Positions 8,097 through 16,934 of a stretch of 64,000 nt of DNA are shown one piece after another. Source of the DNA: an uncultured Gemmiger sp. (GTDB taxonomy: Bacteria > Bacillota > Clostridia > Oscillospirales > Ruminococcaceae); assembly GCA_944386225.1 (NCBI GenBank), contig CALXAH010000002.1:1-64000 (forward strand), in the 5' to 3' direction. The notes under the pieces are model-generated. The model worked only from the letters and a program-made list of their open reading frames with translations, had not been told where the DNA came from and did no database searches. Position numbers and translations under genes: made by a program. Every line of letters begins with the position of its first letter. Position 1 is the stretch's first letter.

Positions 8097-9704
8097 TTAA
8101 AGATTGTCAATTAGATTCATAACGCGTTTTCGGCCGTCCCTAAGTTCACAGGCCAACATCTTCTTTTGGAGATTTTTTCTCTTGTCAACATCAAATTGCA
8201 GGTATTTTTCCAGCGATTTCTCTATTTGGTCATCGCTTGGATTAATACCTAAATATTCGAATCCATTTTTTTCACGGATAAAAGTATGGAAAGACTCCCT
8301 TTCATTCTGGGCAATAGATATCGACGGAATTCCAAGCATCGCCAATTCATATCCCGTTCTTCCTCGAGAGGTAACAGCAATATCACATTTGCTCATAATT
8401 TCGGGCATATTATCAATATTATACAGTACCTGTATATTTGGAAAACTATTGTATGCAAGAAGTTTATCAATGTTATTTTTTGCACGGCCAATCACTACAT
8501 AGAACTGATAAGGACTAAACTTCTCGTCACTTATAATTTTAAGCAATCTGTCAGTATAGTTTTGTGGATCAGCACCTCCGAAACTGATAAAAATATTTTT
8601 CACTTGTTCTTGTATCACAATCGGATCATAAATCAAAAATAACCTTGATGCAATAAAATACTGCGCTCCCGCACAAACATTTGCAGATTCATCGTCTTCA
8701 TATAAGGCATTGAAGACGACGTCTGCAAACTGCGCCCCGGCTCCTTCATCCTCAAAGTTAACAATCCTGGTATTCGGCAATGCGTCTCGCAATGAAAGCA
8801 TAAATTCTTTTGATGTAGAAAGGACATCATTAATTAATCGATCATATTGCTTTTCACGAAGCGCGTGTATTAATCCTGCTTCTCCATCGACAGGTATTAG
8901 ATTATGAGTTGTTTTTCCAAAGGCAGAAATGTCAGTTTGGTTTATGTCAAAATAAATATCTGGCTTAAAGAAAAATTCATCAGCTAACTCAATCACACGA
9001 TAAATATGCCCCAGTCCAAGTTTATTGTTTCCATTCACATAGAAAGCGGCATTCTTATGTTTTAGGATGTTCTCTACCTGCTTCAAATCCCCCCAGGTGT
9101 CAACATCAATAGCTTCTTTGCCGCTCAATTCAAAAAGTTTGATCTTTTCTCCCAAGCGGGATGTAGGTCTCATAAAACAAGAGCGTGTGATTAAAAAGCC
9201 ACCTGTTTCCACATAAAAAGGAGGGAGGAAGTGTCGACTAAGATCCCGTTGAATGCTTGGCACTGGTTTACCGTCTTGCATTGTCCAATAGTAGCGCGGG
9301 CGGTTCGCCACGGAAACAACAGTATCATATTGTCCTTCAATGCATACGCGAAATGCCATGTCGAGTGTATCCACTTCCAGTGTTGGCGAAATGGACTGCA
9401 TTGTAACTACATAATCGTATTCATCAAAGGGTGTTTCGTCCGATACATCATAAACCACTGCATCAAGCAGAACTTCTTGTCCACATAGAGCTGCGTTGCG
9501 CAGCTTTGCCTTAACTCCCATCTTCTTAGCAATAGTGGCGATCTCCAATGAGTTGGTAGCAACAATTATATCTGTGATATAACGAGAGCGCCTAGCATTA
9601 TTAATAACATAATACACCAACGGCTTACCGTTGATAACTCGAATATTTTTGTTAGGAACCCTCTCAGAACCTTCACATGCCGGAATCACCGCCAAGATTC
9701 TCAT
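8097..9704 (-). CDS. Fusion: CMP-nonulosonate cytidylyltransferase (NeuA/SpsF-like) + PseG/SpsG-like UDP-sugar hydrolase
   Basis: Residues 1 to about 225 form a cytidylyltransferase (IPACEGSERVPNKN, DYVVTMQSISP, DVDTWGDL), which activates a nonulosonic acid with CMP. Residues from about 226 to 535 form a GT-B type domain like PseG/SpsG (LGLGHIYRV, ISFGGADPQNYT, GYELAMLGIPSISIAQN), which in the pseudaminate pathway removes UDP from the sugar before condensation. The two flanking activities of the NeuB step are thus in one polypeptide, encoded next to the NeuB gene. The ATG overlaps the stop of the preceding gene (ATGA), indicating coupled translation. The usual ARGGS loop reads ACEGS here. Confidence 0.88.
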   Translation of the reverse strand: MRILAVIPACEGSERVPNKNIRVINGKPLVYYVINNARRSRYITDIIVATNSLEIATIAKKMGVKAKLRNAALCGQEVLLDAVVYDVSDETPFDEYDYVVTMQSISPTLEVDTLDMAFRVCIEGQYDTVVSVANRPRYYWTMQDGKPVPSIQRDLSRHFLPPFYVETGGFLITRSCFMRPTSRLGEKIKLFELSGKEAIDVDTWGDLKQVENILKHKNAAFYVNGNNKLGLGHIYRVIELADEFFFKPDIYFDINQTDISAFGKTTHNLIPVDGEAGLIHALREKQYDRLINDVLSTSKEFMLSLRDALPNTRIVNFEDEGAGAQFADVVFNALYEDDESANVCAGAQYFIASRLFLIYDPIVIQEQVKNIFISFGGADPQNYTDRLLKIISDEKFSPYQFYVVIGRAKNNIDKLLAYNSFPNIQVLYNIDNMPEIMSKCDIAVTSRGRTGYELAMLGIPSISIAQNERESFHTFIREKNGFEYLGINPSDDQIEKSLEKYLQFDVDKRKNLQKKMLACELRDGRKRVMNLIDNL

Positions 9705-11500
9705 CGATTTACCTTCTTTCGCACCCAGCTATTAAACTGCATCACCTCGTATTCTTCTTTCGGCAAGAACGGTGCAAGGTCATCGATCATTGTAGAAACA
9801 ATGCACCCATCCTCCGATTTGCGGTTCATAACACGCGGTTCGATCACCTGCTCTGGATCCTGGGGCCACTCACAAATTACTGGTCCCTCCTGTGCATAAA
9901 CCTGCTCGAGCACCTCGTCCAACTGCTCCTGTTCTTCCACCTTATAATACGGAATGTCAAATGCACAGGCCACTTTCTCAAAATCAGGCATCTCGACACC
10001 AGTGTCCTCGGTGCAGCCAGTATAGTGTCCAAACATGTTGGACTGGGAACGAACTATTCCACGATAGCCGCCATTGCAACTGATGAAAATCTTGATCGGC
10101 AAATCATAGTGACGTATCGTCATCAGTTCCTGCAGATTCAGCATAAAGCTACCGTCGCCTGTCACCAGAGTGATTCCTTGGGGGTGTGCCTTCACCGCGC
10201 CGGCCGCGGCGGGGAGGTCATAGCCCATCGACCCAAGATTCATGTTGTTAATAATTCGCTGAGCAGGTCGCTCAATGCCCAACTGAAGGACGTGAGCCGC
10301 AATGGTGCTGTTACCCAGGACGATCACACCGTCGTCAGCGATATACTTTTTCAGGTGTTGTGCAAAATAGTAGGGATTCACCTGATGTTCATGGGGGGCA
10401 TTGAACTTTTCCTGATAAATCGGATAGCGTTCACGCAGTTCCCGGCAATAAGTCAGCCATTCCTGCTTATTCTCAAGATCCAAATCAAAACTGACGGTCT
10501 GGAGATCGTGGATAACAGTGCGAATATCGGCGCACACCGGCACATCAATCCGCAGCGTGGGCTTTTTCAATTCGTTTTCATCCACATCAATTACCATGCG
10601 TCGAGCATTGGGCGCAAACTGTTCAAAGTTGAATCCGATTTGACGGAATGCCATACGACACCCCATGCCGATGATGAGGTCCGCATTCTGCATCATAAAG
10701 TTGCCAGCCCGTCCGCCGATGATGCCAAAGTTGCCAAAAAAGACCGGGTCGTCATTAGGGAACAGGTCAGCGTTGTAGGTGGGCGCCAAGACCGGAATAC
10801 CCATTTTCCTTGCCAGCGCACGGAACTCTTCGGTATGCACGGTGCTGCGGATTGCCGAACCGGTAAGAATCACCGGACGGCGAGACTGGCGGATTTCTGC
10901 TATGAATTTTTCTATATCCCATTCGCGGTTTTCGTCCGGTTTTACAAAATGGGGAAGTTTTTCTTCTTCCACCACCATACTCTGAATGTCCATCGGGATG
11001 TCCACCCAAACAGGTCCCGGGCGCCCTTCCTCTGCCAAGTACATCGCCTTTTCCAGTTCGCACAGCACCTCTTCAGGCTTGCGGATCATTACCGCATACT
11101 TGGTCATGTTCCGCACAGTAGTCACAATATCATGCTCCTGTTCGCCCATAAAGCGCAGCGGAAGCCCAGTACTGTCGACTGTGGTAGGATAACGTACCTG
11201 TCCGGAAACCACCAGCATGGGATAGTTGTCCTGATATGCACCCAGTACACCCGTAATGGCGTTAGTACCGCCAGGGCCGGTAGTGACACACACCGCGGCC
11301 ATTTTCCCACCTGCGCGGACATAGCCCTCAGCAGCCATACTGCAAGCCTGTTCATGCTGTGTATACATAACGTTTAGTCTAGGATGATGGCCGAAGGCGT
11401 CATTCAAAAACATGGCACCGCCGCCCACCAAAGAAAATACTTGATCAATTCCGTGCGCGACTATCGAGTCTGCAACAATATCTGCAATACGTTTTTTCAT
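9701..11500 (-). CDS. Thiamine-diphosphate enzyme of the acetolactate synthase family (YerE-like candidate)
   Basis: A full-length three-domain ThDP enzyme of 599 residues. Catalytic Glu50 is in YTQHEQACS, and the ThDP-binding motif is GDG at 448-450 with Asn476 25 residues later. The middle domain (ILTGSAIR, then MGCRMAFRQIG) may bind FAD, as in acetohydroxyacid synthase. Its place among rfbF, rfbG and rfbH suggests a role like YerE of yersiniose A synthesis, which transfers a two-carbon acetyl unit from pyruvate to C4 of CDP-3,6-dideoxy-4-keto-glucose. That is inference. True acetolactate synthase is less likely without ilv genes. The ATG at 11500 overlaps the upstream stop (ATGA). Confidence 0.85.
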   Translation of the reverse strand: MKKRIADIVADSIVAHGIDQVFSLVGGGAMFLNDAFGHHPRLNVMYTQHEQACSMAAEGYVRAGGKMAAVCVTTGPGGTNAITGVLGAYQDNYPMLVVSGQVRYPTTVDSTGLPLRFMGEQEHDIVTTVRNMTKYAVMIRKPEEVLCELEKAMYLAEEGRPGPVWVDIPMDIQSMVVEEEKLPHFVKPDENREWDIEKFIAEIRQSRRPVILTGSAIRSTVHTEEFRALARKMGIPVLAPTYNADLFPNDDPVFFGNFGIIGGRAGNFMMQNADLIIGMGCRMAFRQIGFNFEQFAPNARRMVIDVDENELKKPTLRIDVPVCADIRTVIHDLQTVSFDLDLENKQEWLTYCRELRERYPIYQEKFNAPHEHQVNPYYFAQHLKKYIADDGVIVLGNSTIAAHVLQLGIERPAQRIINNMNLGSMGYDLPAAAGAVKAHPQGITLVTGDGSFMLNLQELMTIRHYDLPIKIFISCNGGYRGIVRSQSNMFGHYTGCTEDTGVEMPDFEKVACAFDIPYYKVEEQEQLDEVLEQVYAQEGPVICEWPQDPEQVIEPRVMNRKSEDGCIVSTMIDDLAPFLPKEEYEVMQFNSWVRKKVNR

Positions 11501-12861
11501 TCTTGGCATCCATCCTTTAAACCGTCTTTGCTTTGAATATCTTCTTGTCGGACAAACTCTCTTTCGCATAAAAAGAGGCGATCCGCACTCAACCCACACT
11601 CCCGACAAATATCGGGAGCCACTCTAGCCGCAAGATATGCTGTCACAATTACATAGAAAAATCTTTTGCCAACATTTTGTCCAATATTCTGGGGCTGTTC
11701 AGAAATAATACCAGCATATTCAATTTTCTTAAACATATCATATATGCCTACTAATTTTGCCTTTGGATAGTACTTTTGTATCAGCTCATGTAATTTCTGA
11801 GTATTCTCATTAACCCCCCAAAATGCATACTCATATTCGTCCTCTTGATTCCATGTGTTTTTTATTTTTTCCCACGTGCGACGATAATAATAAGTTTGAT
11901 TGGAACTATTTGTTTCGTTTGGGAAATATGTTCTTTGCCGATCCGTCAATCGTAAAAGATCACCATATTTTTCTACTTCTTGGGTTATTCTATCCTGACT
12001 AGTTTTCAAAATAAGTTGATGAGTAGCTTCATAATCAACAAGCGGCGGATCCCACTGTATTTCTGAAAATGTTTCTTCGGTGTAAATAGGAACATAGTTT
12101 TTTAACCAGCTAAAACGGAATGTATATCTCTCAAGAGTTAAAATTACCGGTATGTCTTTAGCAAGTGACAAAACCGCACCATGAAATCGGGATGTGACCA
12201 CCATCTTCGGCCTGCTATTATAGCATGCAAACACCTCTGCTGCCCATTGACTTGGTATAAATCCAGGTCCAACTTCCTCTTCACTACAATATAATTCTTG
12301 ATTTAAAAAGACTATCTCATTTCGAATATTTTCTGGCACATAATCGTGAACGCTATAGGGAACATCAATGAAAACGATCTTGTCCGTATATTCTTGCTTT
12401 GCTTTTCCTGTGATTTCCAATATCGATGCTGTACAACCATTTAAATAAGCTGGTATTCCCAAATTCCGCATACACAGATAGGATCTTTCATCACGACAAC
12501 CGATGGGGGCATAGCATTTTAAACACTGAATTTGGCGCTCATTAAGATTGGTATCAGTCAAGCTAATCCCGAGAAAAATCGGATGTATATCCGGAGAAAG
12601 TTTTTCAAGTATTTTATTATATCCTACATAGCTGTCTAATGCGATATTGAGCGCGACAATTAAAGACTCTCCGCGATATGTAATCAGTTCCGGAAGGCTA
12701 ATTGCCTGCATCTCATTTTTTGAGATGCCTATTTTTTCGTACAATTGCTTAATCACAAGATACTCAGCAGCATCTCCAATATTCAGTAGAGCTTTTCTAT
12801 TCCAGGAGTTTTTCCAATAACTCCGCACTGTATCATCAAAACTGATATACCCAAATTTCAC
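11497..12861 (-). CDS. Polysaccharide pyruvyl transferase family protein with C-terminal extension
   Basis: Residues 1 to about 300 match the pyruvyl transferase family (CsaB/WcaK type). NIGDAAEYLVIKQLY is near the start, APIGCRDERS in the middle, and VTSRFHGAVLSLAKDIPVI is the conserved histidine region. These enzymes put ketal-pyruvate on a glycan, using PEP. About 130 extra C-terminal residues (WGVNENTQKLHEL, KLVGIYDM) look like a small Rossmann-type domain of unknown role. The start is a GTG with GGGAG 10 bases upstream. Which sugar is modified cannot be told. Confidence 0.85.
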   Translation of the reverse strand: MKFGYISFDDTVRSYWKNSWNRKALLNIGDAAEYLVIKQLYEKIGISKNEMQAISLPELITYRGESLIVALNIALDSYVGYNKILEKLSPDIHPIFLGISLTDTNLNERQIQCLKCYAPIGCRDERSYLCMRNLGIPAYLNGCTASILEITGKAKQEYTDKIVFIDVPYSVHDYVPENIRNEIVFLNQELYCSEEEVGPGFIPSQWAAEVFACYNSRPKMVVTSRFHGAVLSLAKDIPVILTLERYTFRFSWLKNYVPIYTEETFSEIQWDPPLVDYEATHQLILKTSQDRITQEVEKYGDLLRLTDRQRTYFPNETNSSNQTYYYRRTWEKIKNTWNQEDEYEYAFWGVNENTQKLHELIQKYYPKAKLVGIYDMFKKIEYAGIISEQPQNIGQNVGKRFFYVIVTAYLAARVAPDICRECGLSADRLFLCEREFVRQEDIQSKDGLKDGCQE

Positions 12862-12902
12862 CGTTCATTTTCTCCCAATTTTTATCGATTGCTACATCCG
12901 TT

Positions 12903-14183
12903 TTACCAGAGTCCTTTTTCAAATACAACTACGTGCTCATAATGTTCAGCATTCCATATAATTGCTGTACGCATTCCACTAGACATAGATCCCACCAGAG
13001 AGTCACATTTAGAGAGCAAAGCCACCTCTGTTAAATAGTCCAAGTTTGTCTGGTAACGTTGCCCTGGCGCATACATAGGATTCTGCGTAACACCATCTGC
13101 CGGACGGGTAAGATGATCTCTAAGCCTAGGGAGTACAATAAGATATTCCCCAAATGCTTCCTTCATGGCATCCACCAATTCCTGCATCTCATTCATAAAA
13201 TAAATATAATGAATATCCCATTCTTGACAATAATTTCGCACAGCTCTAATTAGTTCATTGATTTTTGCCTGTTTAGGGTGGCTATGCATAGGCGTACCTG
13301 TTTGTCCATAAGAAGCTCCACGAACTACTACGCCAAGAACTTTTTGCTCCCTCGGAAATAGCTGTTTGTAAATATTCTCGATATAGTTGGTCGTTACTTC
13401 GTTAAGTGATGCAAGACTAGCATACTGTGGACACTGCTCAGCAAGCCGCTGGGCATACTGCATAAATGGTGGCTTCATGGCCGCATCAGGAATATAACCA
13501 TACTGTCCAATATTTTGAGTGGACAGAATTACATTTTTGCTTTGATATACTTCTTCCAGGGTATAATCACTTGGCTGTTCCCAATAATATTCCCAAGCAT
13601 TTTCCGTACCGTTAACAGGATAGTCTTCACTATGGGGCATTTTCCCATAATTTTTCCAGTCAACGACAGGAATATACCCATTCTCAACCGCATAGGACAA
13701 TTTTTGAAGTGTATAGTAATATTGGGTAAGTAAATTGGCAATATTTCTGAAGATTAATTCGTTAGGCTGTAGATAGTAATACGGGCGAATGACATAGAAG
13801 GTTTTGTCTGGATTTGCTCTACCATAAGAAACATACTTTTCTCGTCCTTTTACAAACAATTCAAACGTCAAGATTGCTCGTTTCCAAGTTATTTTCAGCG
13901 AACGTTTGTCCCTCAGCACATCTGTATACATTTGATTTATAATATATTTTATATATCCATATGCTGATGGAGAAACAAGAAGCGCAATAGATTTAAAAAG
14001 CGCTATAGCCAAGGACAATAGTAATACCAAGGGAAATAATATTACCCGCCAAAAAATTTTCAATTCCAAATTGCTGGTAAAGGCCTGCCTAATACCATTG
14101 ACTCTCAGTTGAATGCCTTTCCGCATCTTCAACGGCAACATTCCATAAAATAATATGTTAAATATTTTCCCCAAAAATTTCAT
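12903..14183 (-). CDS. Cluster-specific protein, fucosyltransferase-like; paralog of the 15104-16153 product
   Basis: A 426-residue protein with a positively charged N-terminus and one hydrophobic segment (about 44-70), so probably held at the inner face of the membrane. The soluble part contains PVNGTENAWEYYWEQP, YQSKNVILSTQN, a conserved arginine in VLGVVVRGASYG followed by HPKQAKINELI, and YLTEVALLSKCDSLVGSMSSGMR. The Arg motif and the final Ser-Gly region resemble O-/alpha-fucosyltransferases (NodZ/FUT8-type GT-B folds), so a glycosyltransferase role is inferred. It shares these blocks with the protein encoded 1 kb upstream. GAGGAG precedes the ATG. Confidence 0.6.
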   Translation of the reverse strand: MKFLGKIFNILFYGMLPLKMRKGIQLRVNGIRQAFTSNLELKIFWRVILFPLVLLLSLAIALFKSIALLVSPSAYGYIKYIINQMYTDVLRDKRSLKITWKRAILTFELFVKGREKYVSYGRANPDKTFYVIRPYYYLQPNELIFRNIANLLTQYYYTLQKLSYAVENGYIPVVDWKNYGKMPHSEDYPVNGTENAWEYYWEQPSDYTLEEVYQSKNVILSTQNIGQYGYIPDAAMKPPFMQYAQRLAEQCPQYASLASLNEVTTNYIENIYKQLFPREQKVLGVVVRGASYGQTGTPMHSHPKQAKINELIRAVRNYCQEWDIHYIYFMNEMQELVDAMKEAFGEYLIVLPRLRDHLTRPADGVTQNPMYAPGQRYQTNLDYLTEVALLSKCDSLVGSMSSGMRTAIIWNAEHYEHVVVFEKGLW

Positions 14184-14210
14184 TATAGATTCTCCTCACA
14201 TCTGCTTGAA

Positions 14211-15098
14211 TCACTGATACAATAGCGAAAGCAAATCAATATTCTCTTCAACAGAACGATAATACTCTATCAACTTTTTAATGCTTTCCTCCAAATCTCG
14301 TACCACGAATCCTGTACACTCCGCTTTTAATCTATCACTATTTGCAGTGTACTCTCTTGCATACCCTGGCAGGCACACATAAATTGGAACATCATTTCCA
14401 CTTATTTCTCGTACTTTTTCCGCAATATTCAATAAAGAGACTCTTTTTCCACTGCACACATTGTACGTATGATACTGTTGCTCAGAATCGATGAACCACT
14501 TTACCGCGAAACAAAAGTCATTGATATCTAAATAGTCAAAATACGTATTCTGCCGAATTGTAATTGGAAGATTTTTGATGGCTTTGCAACAAGCACCTGA
14601 AATAAAAGTAGTTCTCCAGTTCTCATATTTGCCAAAAAGGCCAAACACTCTAAAATTATAGATATTGTTACTTTGTTCAATTGTTCTGCCAATTATATAC
14701 TTTGCCAACCCGTATTGATTGTTTGGAATCGAATTATTGAACTCATCTTCTTTTACATTCACAATATCCTTAGTTTTATCAAATTCGGCACCTGATCCGA
14801 AATACAACATTTTTCCAAACAACTCACAATTTTTTTGCAAGTTATAAAACATTCTCAAATCTTGTTCCAGTTCAGATTGAGACGCGGTTGGTGTAAAAAA
14901 GCGAGGGTTTCTACATACAGCACCATTTACCACAACATCCGGCCTCAGATTGTCTAAATAGCGGTGCACACAGCATTCATCTAACAAATCCAACTCTTCG
15001 TGAGAGGGACAGTGAATCTCATACCTTTTGAACGGTGCCAAAAATTCACACAGATTTTTTCCAATAAAACCACTGGCACCTAAGATCAATACCTTCAT
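14211..15098 (-). CDS. NAD-dependent epimerase/dehydratase (sugar-nucleotide reductase candidate)
   Basis: An extended short-chain dehydrogenase with ILGASGFIGKN at the N-terminus, Ser in YFGSGAEFD and Y-x3-K in NQYGLAKYIIG. It is most like small sugar-nucleotide reductases/epimerases (GDP-fucose synthase, CDP-abequose/paratose synthase, YerF). In this cluster it is the best candidate for the last, C4-keto or side-chain-keto reduction of the CDP-3,6-dideoxy sugar. The ATG at 15098 has AAGGAG 10 bases upstream and is preferred over 15107 and 15140. Placed between the two fucosyltransferase-like paralogs. Confidence 0.8.
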   Translation of the reverse strand: MKVLILGASGFIGKNLCEFLAPFKRYEIHCPSHEELDLLDECCVHRYLDNLRPDVVVNGAVCRNPRFFTPTASQSELEQDLRMFYNLQKNCELFGKMLYFGSGAEFDKTKDIVNVKEDEFNNSIPNNQYGLAKYIIGRTIEQSNNIYNFRVFGLFGKYENWRTTFISGACCKAIKNLPITIRQNTYFDYLDINDFCFAVKWFIDSEQQYHTYNVCSGKRVSLLNIAEKVREISGNDVPIYVCLPGYAREYTANSDRLKAECTGFVVRDLEESIKKLIEYYRSVEENIDLLSLLYQ

Positions 15099-15103
15099 GA
15101 GTT

Positions 15104-16153
15104 TCATTCTCCTTTTCGCGAATCCTGGAATAAACCACAATCAATTACTTTAATTCTATTACTTTCAATAGAGCCGCGCACCAATGCATACCGCATTCCA
15201 CTAGTAACAGCACCTATAAGCCCTTCACAGTTTGCTAGTAACTCCATCTCGGTCAAATAGTCAAGACAGGTTTGGTATATGTTTTTCCCCTGATACATTT
15301 CCTTATTTTTGTCCAACCCGTACTCTTTTCCGACTTCAGCACGCAGCCGATGATATGCCAAGAGTTTTTCTCCAAAAACATCCCGAAACCGCTCCACCAC
15401 AATTTGTGCATCGCTCGCAACTAAAACAGCATCCATCTCCCAAGCATCAAACTTTTTTTGAGTTTCCCGAATGAGATCGTCGATTTGCGGTTGAATTGGG
15501 TGCCCCTCACCATGTCTTTTACTCTCCACAGCATGAGCTCCCAGTCGAATATTTACCCCGAGGATTCGCTTCTCTGAACTCATCACTTTTTTTACAGCGG
15601 AGTTCACATACATTTGTGTCTGTACATTCAGAGGCACACCATTCGCAAGATTATGATAAAATGCCAATGTCTCCTTATCCTGATATTCTTGAGGGTTATA
15701 TCCCATATCCCACTGCCAAAACCAACTTTGCTTGGACAAAACAACATTTTTGCTTTGATATGCCTCTTCCAGTGATATACCACCCGGTTGCTCCCAAAAA
15801 TACTCCCATGCATTCCGTGTACCGTTTACCGGCTCTAGCTGACTATTGTACACAGGGTAATTAAGCTGATCAACCACAGGTATCCAGCCCTTGGTTTTTG
15901 CATACTGAATGTGAGATAGAACATAGAAGTAATTGGCAAGCAGATTGTGCACCGGACCAATATAAAATGGGGATTTATCATCAATGCTGCGAATAATATA
16001 AATCGTTTTTTCCGGATTTTGTGAACCGAATGATTTTCTGCGCTCTCTTGTAACAAAGTGGTATAAAACATTTTTAACTGCTATTCCAAACTTATATTTT
16101 CTAAATTGCCCTATCAGCTGCTGTAGGGGCTCTATCAATCCCATGATTTCCAT
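15104..16153 (-). CDS. Cluster-specific protein, fucosyltransferase-like; paralog of the 12903-14183 product
   Basis: About 349 residues sharing blocks with the other paralog: PVNGTRNAWEYFWEQP, YQSKNVVLSKQS, ILGVNIRLGAHAVES followed by HPIQPQIDDLI, and YLTEMELLANCEGLIGAVTSGMR. It lacks the membrane segment of its paralog. The conserved arginine and the spacing to a Ser-Gly motif recall the nucleotide-binding part of fucosyltransferases of the NodZ/FUT8/O-FucT groups, but the similarity is weak and the activity unknown. The start is uncertain (16174, 16153 or 16144); all overlap the end of rfbF. Confidence 0.6.
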   Translation of the reverse strand: MEIMGLIEPLQQLIGQFRKYKFGIAVKNVLYHFVTRERRKSFGSQNPEKTIYIIRSIDDKSPFYIGPVHNLLANYFYVLSHIQYAKTKGWIPVVDQLNYPVYNSQLEPVNGTRNAWEYFWEQPGGISLEEAYQSKNVVLSKQSWFWQWDMGYNPQEYQDKETLAFYHNLANGVPLNVQTQMYVNSAVKKVMSSEKRILGVNIRLGAHAVESKRHGEGHPIQPQIDDLIRETQKKFDAWEMDAVLVASDAQIVVERFRDVFGEKLLAYHRLRAEVGKEYGLDKNKEMYQGKNIYQTCLDYLTEMELLANCEGLIGAVTSGMRYALVRGSIESNRIKVIDCGLFQDSRKGE

Positions 16154-16908
16154 GGTGCTGTACCGTCCATCCACATTTTTTCAAGCTGTTCATGTTCCTT
16201 TTTGGTGTCCATACACTGCCAAAAGCCAGTGTGCATATAGGAAGCCAATTCATTATTTTGCGCAAGTCTTTCCAGCGGTTCCTTTTCAAAAATAGTGCTA
16301 TCATTCGAAAGATAATCGAATATCTGCGGTTCAAGCACCATATAACCTGCATTGATGGGGTCACCATCCATTTTAGCCTTTTCACGAAAAGCTTTAACTG
16401 TGCCGTCTTCAATCTGTAAGACGCCAAATCGCTGTTCCACTTTTACTGCGGTCAGCGTAGCAATTTTTTTCTGGCTCTTATGGTATTCCAGCAGTTGCTG
16501 GATATTCACATCACACACACCATCACCATAGGTCATAAAGAACGGCTCATTACCAACATACTTCTGAATACGTTTGATTCGCCCACCAGTCATTGTGTAC
16601 AGGCCGGTATCCACAACGGTAACTTTCCAAGGCTCTGTTTTCTGGTTATGAACAATAACCTTATTTCCCTGTGTAAAGTCAAACGTTACATCGCTGGTGT
16701 GCAAAAAATAATCAGCAAACCATTCTTTAATCATATGTTGCTTATACCCTGCACAAATAATAAACTCATTGAAACCGTAATGAGAATATTCTTTCATGAT
16801 ATGCCAAAGAATCGGCATGCCTCCAATTTCCAACATTGGTTTTGGACGGTACTGTGACTCTTCCGAAATTCTGCTGCCGATACCTCCTGCAAGCAAAACC
16901 ACTTTCAT
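16135..16908 (-). CDS. rfbF: Glucose-1-phosphate cytidylyltransferase
   Basis: Makes CDP-glucose from CTP and glucose 1-phosphate, the entry step to CDP-dideoxy sugars. The signature VLLAGGIGSRISEES, then RPKPMLEIGG, is at the N-terminus. TYGDGVCDVN and INAGYMVLEP are further diagnostic blocks, and the length of 257 is normal. I start at the ATG at 16908 with GGGAG 8 bases before it. Together with rfbG and rfbH it completes the route to CDP-3,6-dideoxy-4-keto-glucose, apart from the unseen reductase. Its 3' end overlaps the next gene. Confidence 0.96.
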   Translation of the reverse strand: MKVVLLAGGIGSRISEESQYRPKPMLEIGGMPILWHIMKEYSHYGFNEFIICAGYKQHMIKEWFADYFLHTSDVTFDFTQGNKVIVHNQKTEPWKVTVVDTGLYTMTGGRIKRIQKYVGNEPFFMTYGDGVCDVNIQQLLEYHKSQKKIATLTAVKVEQRFGVLQIEDGTVKAFREKAKMDGDPINAGYMVLEPQIFDYLSNDSTIFEKEPLERLAQNNELASYMHTGFWQCMDTKKEHEQLEKMWMDGTAPWKSWD

Positions 16909-16934
16909 TTTAATGACTCCCATCTTTTTTCATT

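Noticed and set aside
9677-11377. Long open frame on the plus strand opposite the ThDP gene
   Set aside because: It is His/Arg-rich low-information sequence, fully antisense to a protein with clear motifs, and has no ribosome site.
11000-12000. ThDP protein as biosynthetic acetolactate synthase (IlvB)
   Set aside because: No ilvN, ilvC or ilvD is near, and the gene is coupled to polysaccharide genes with start-stop overlaps.
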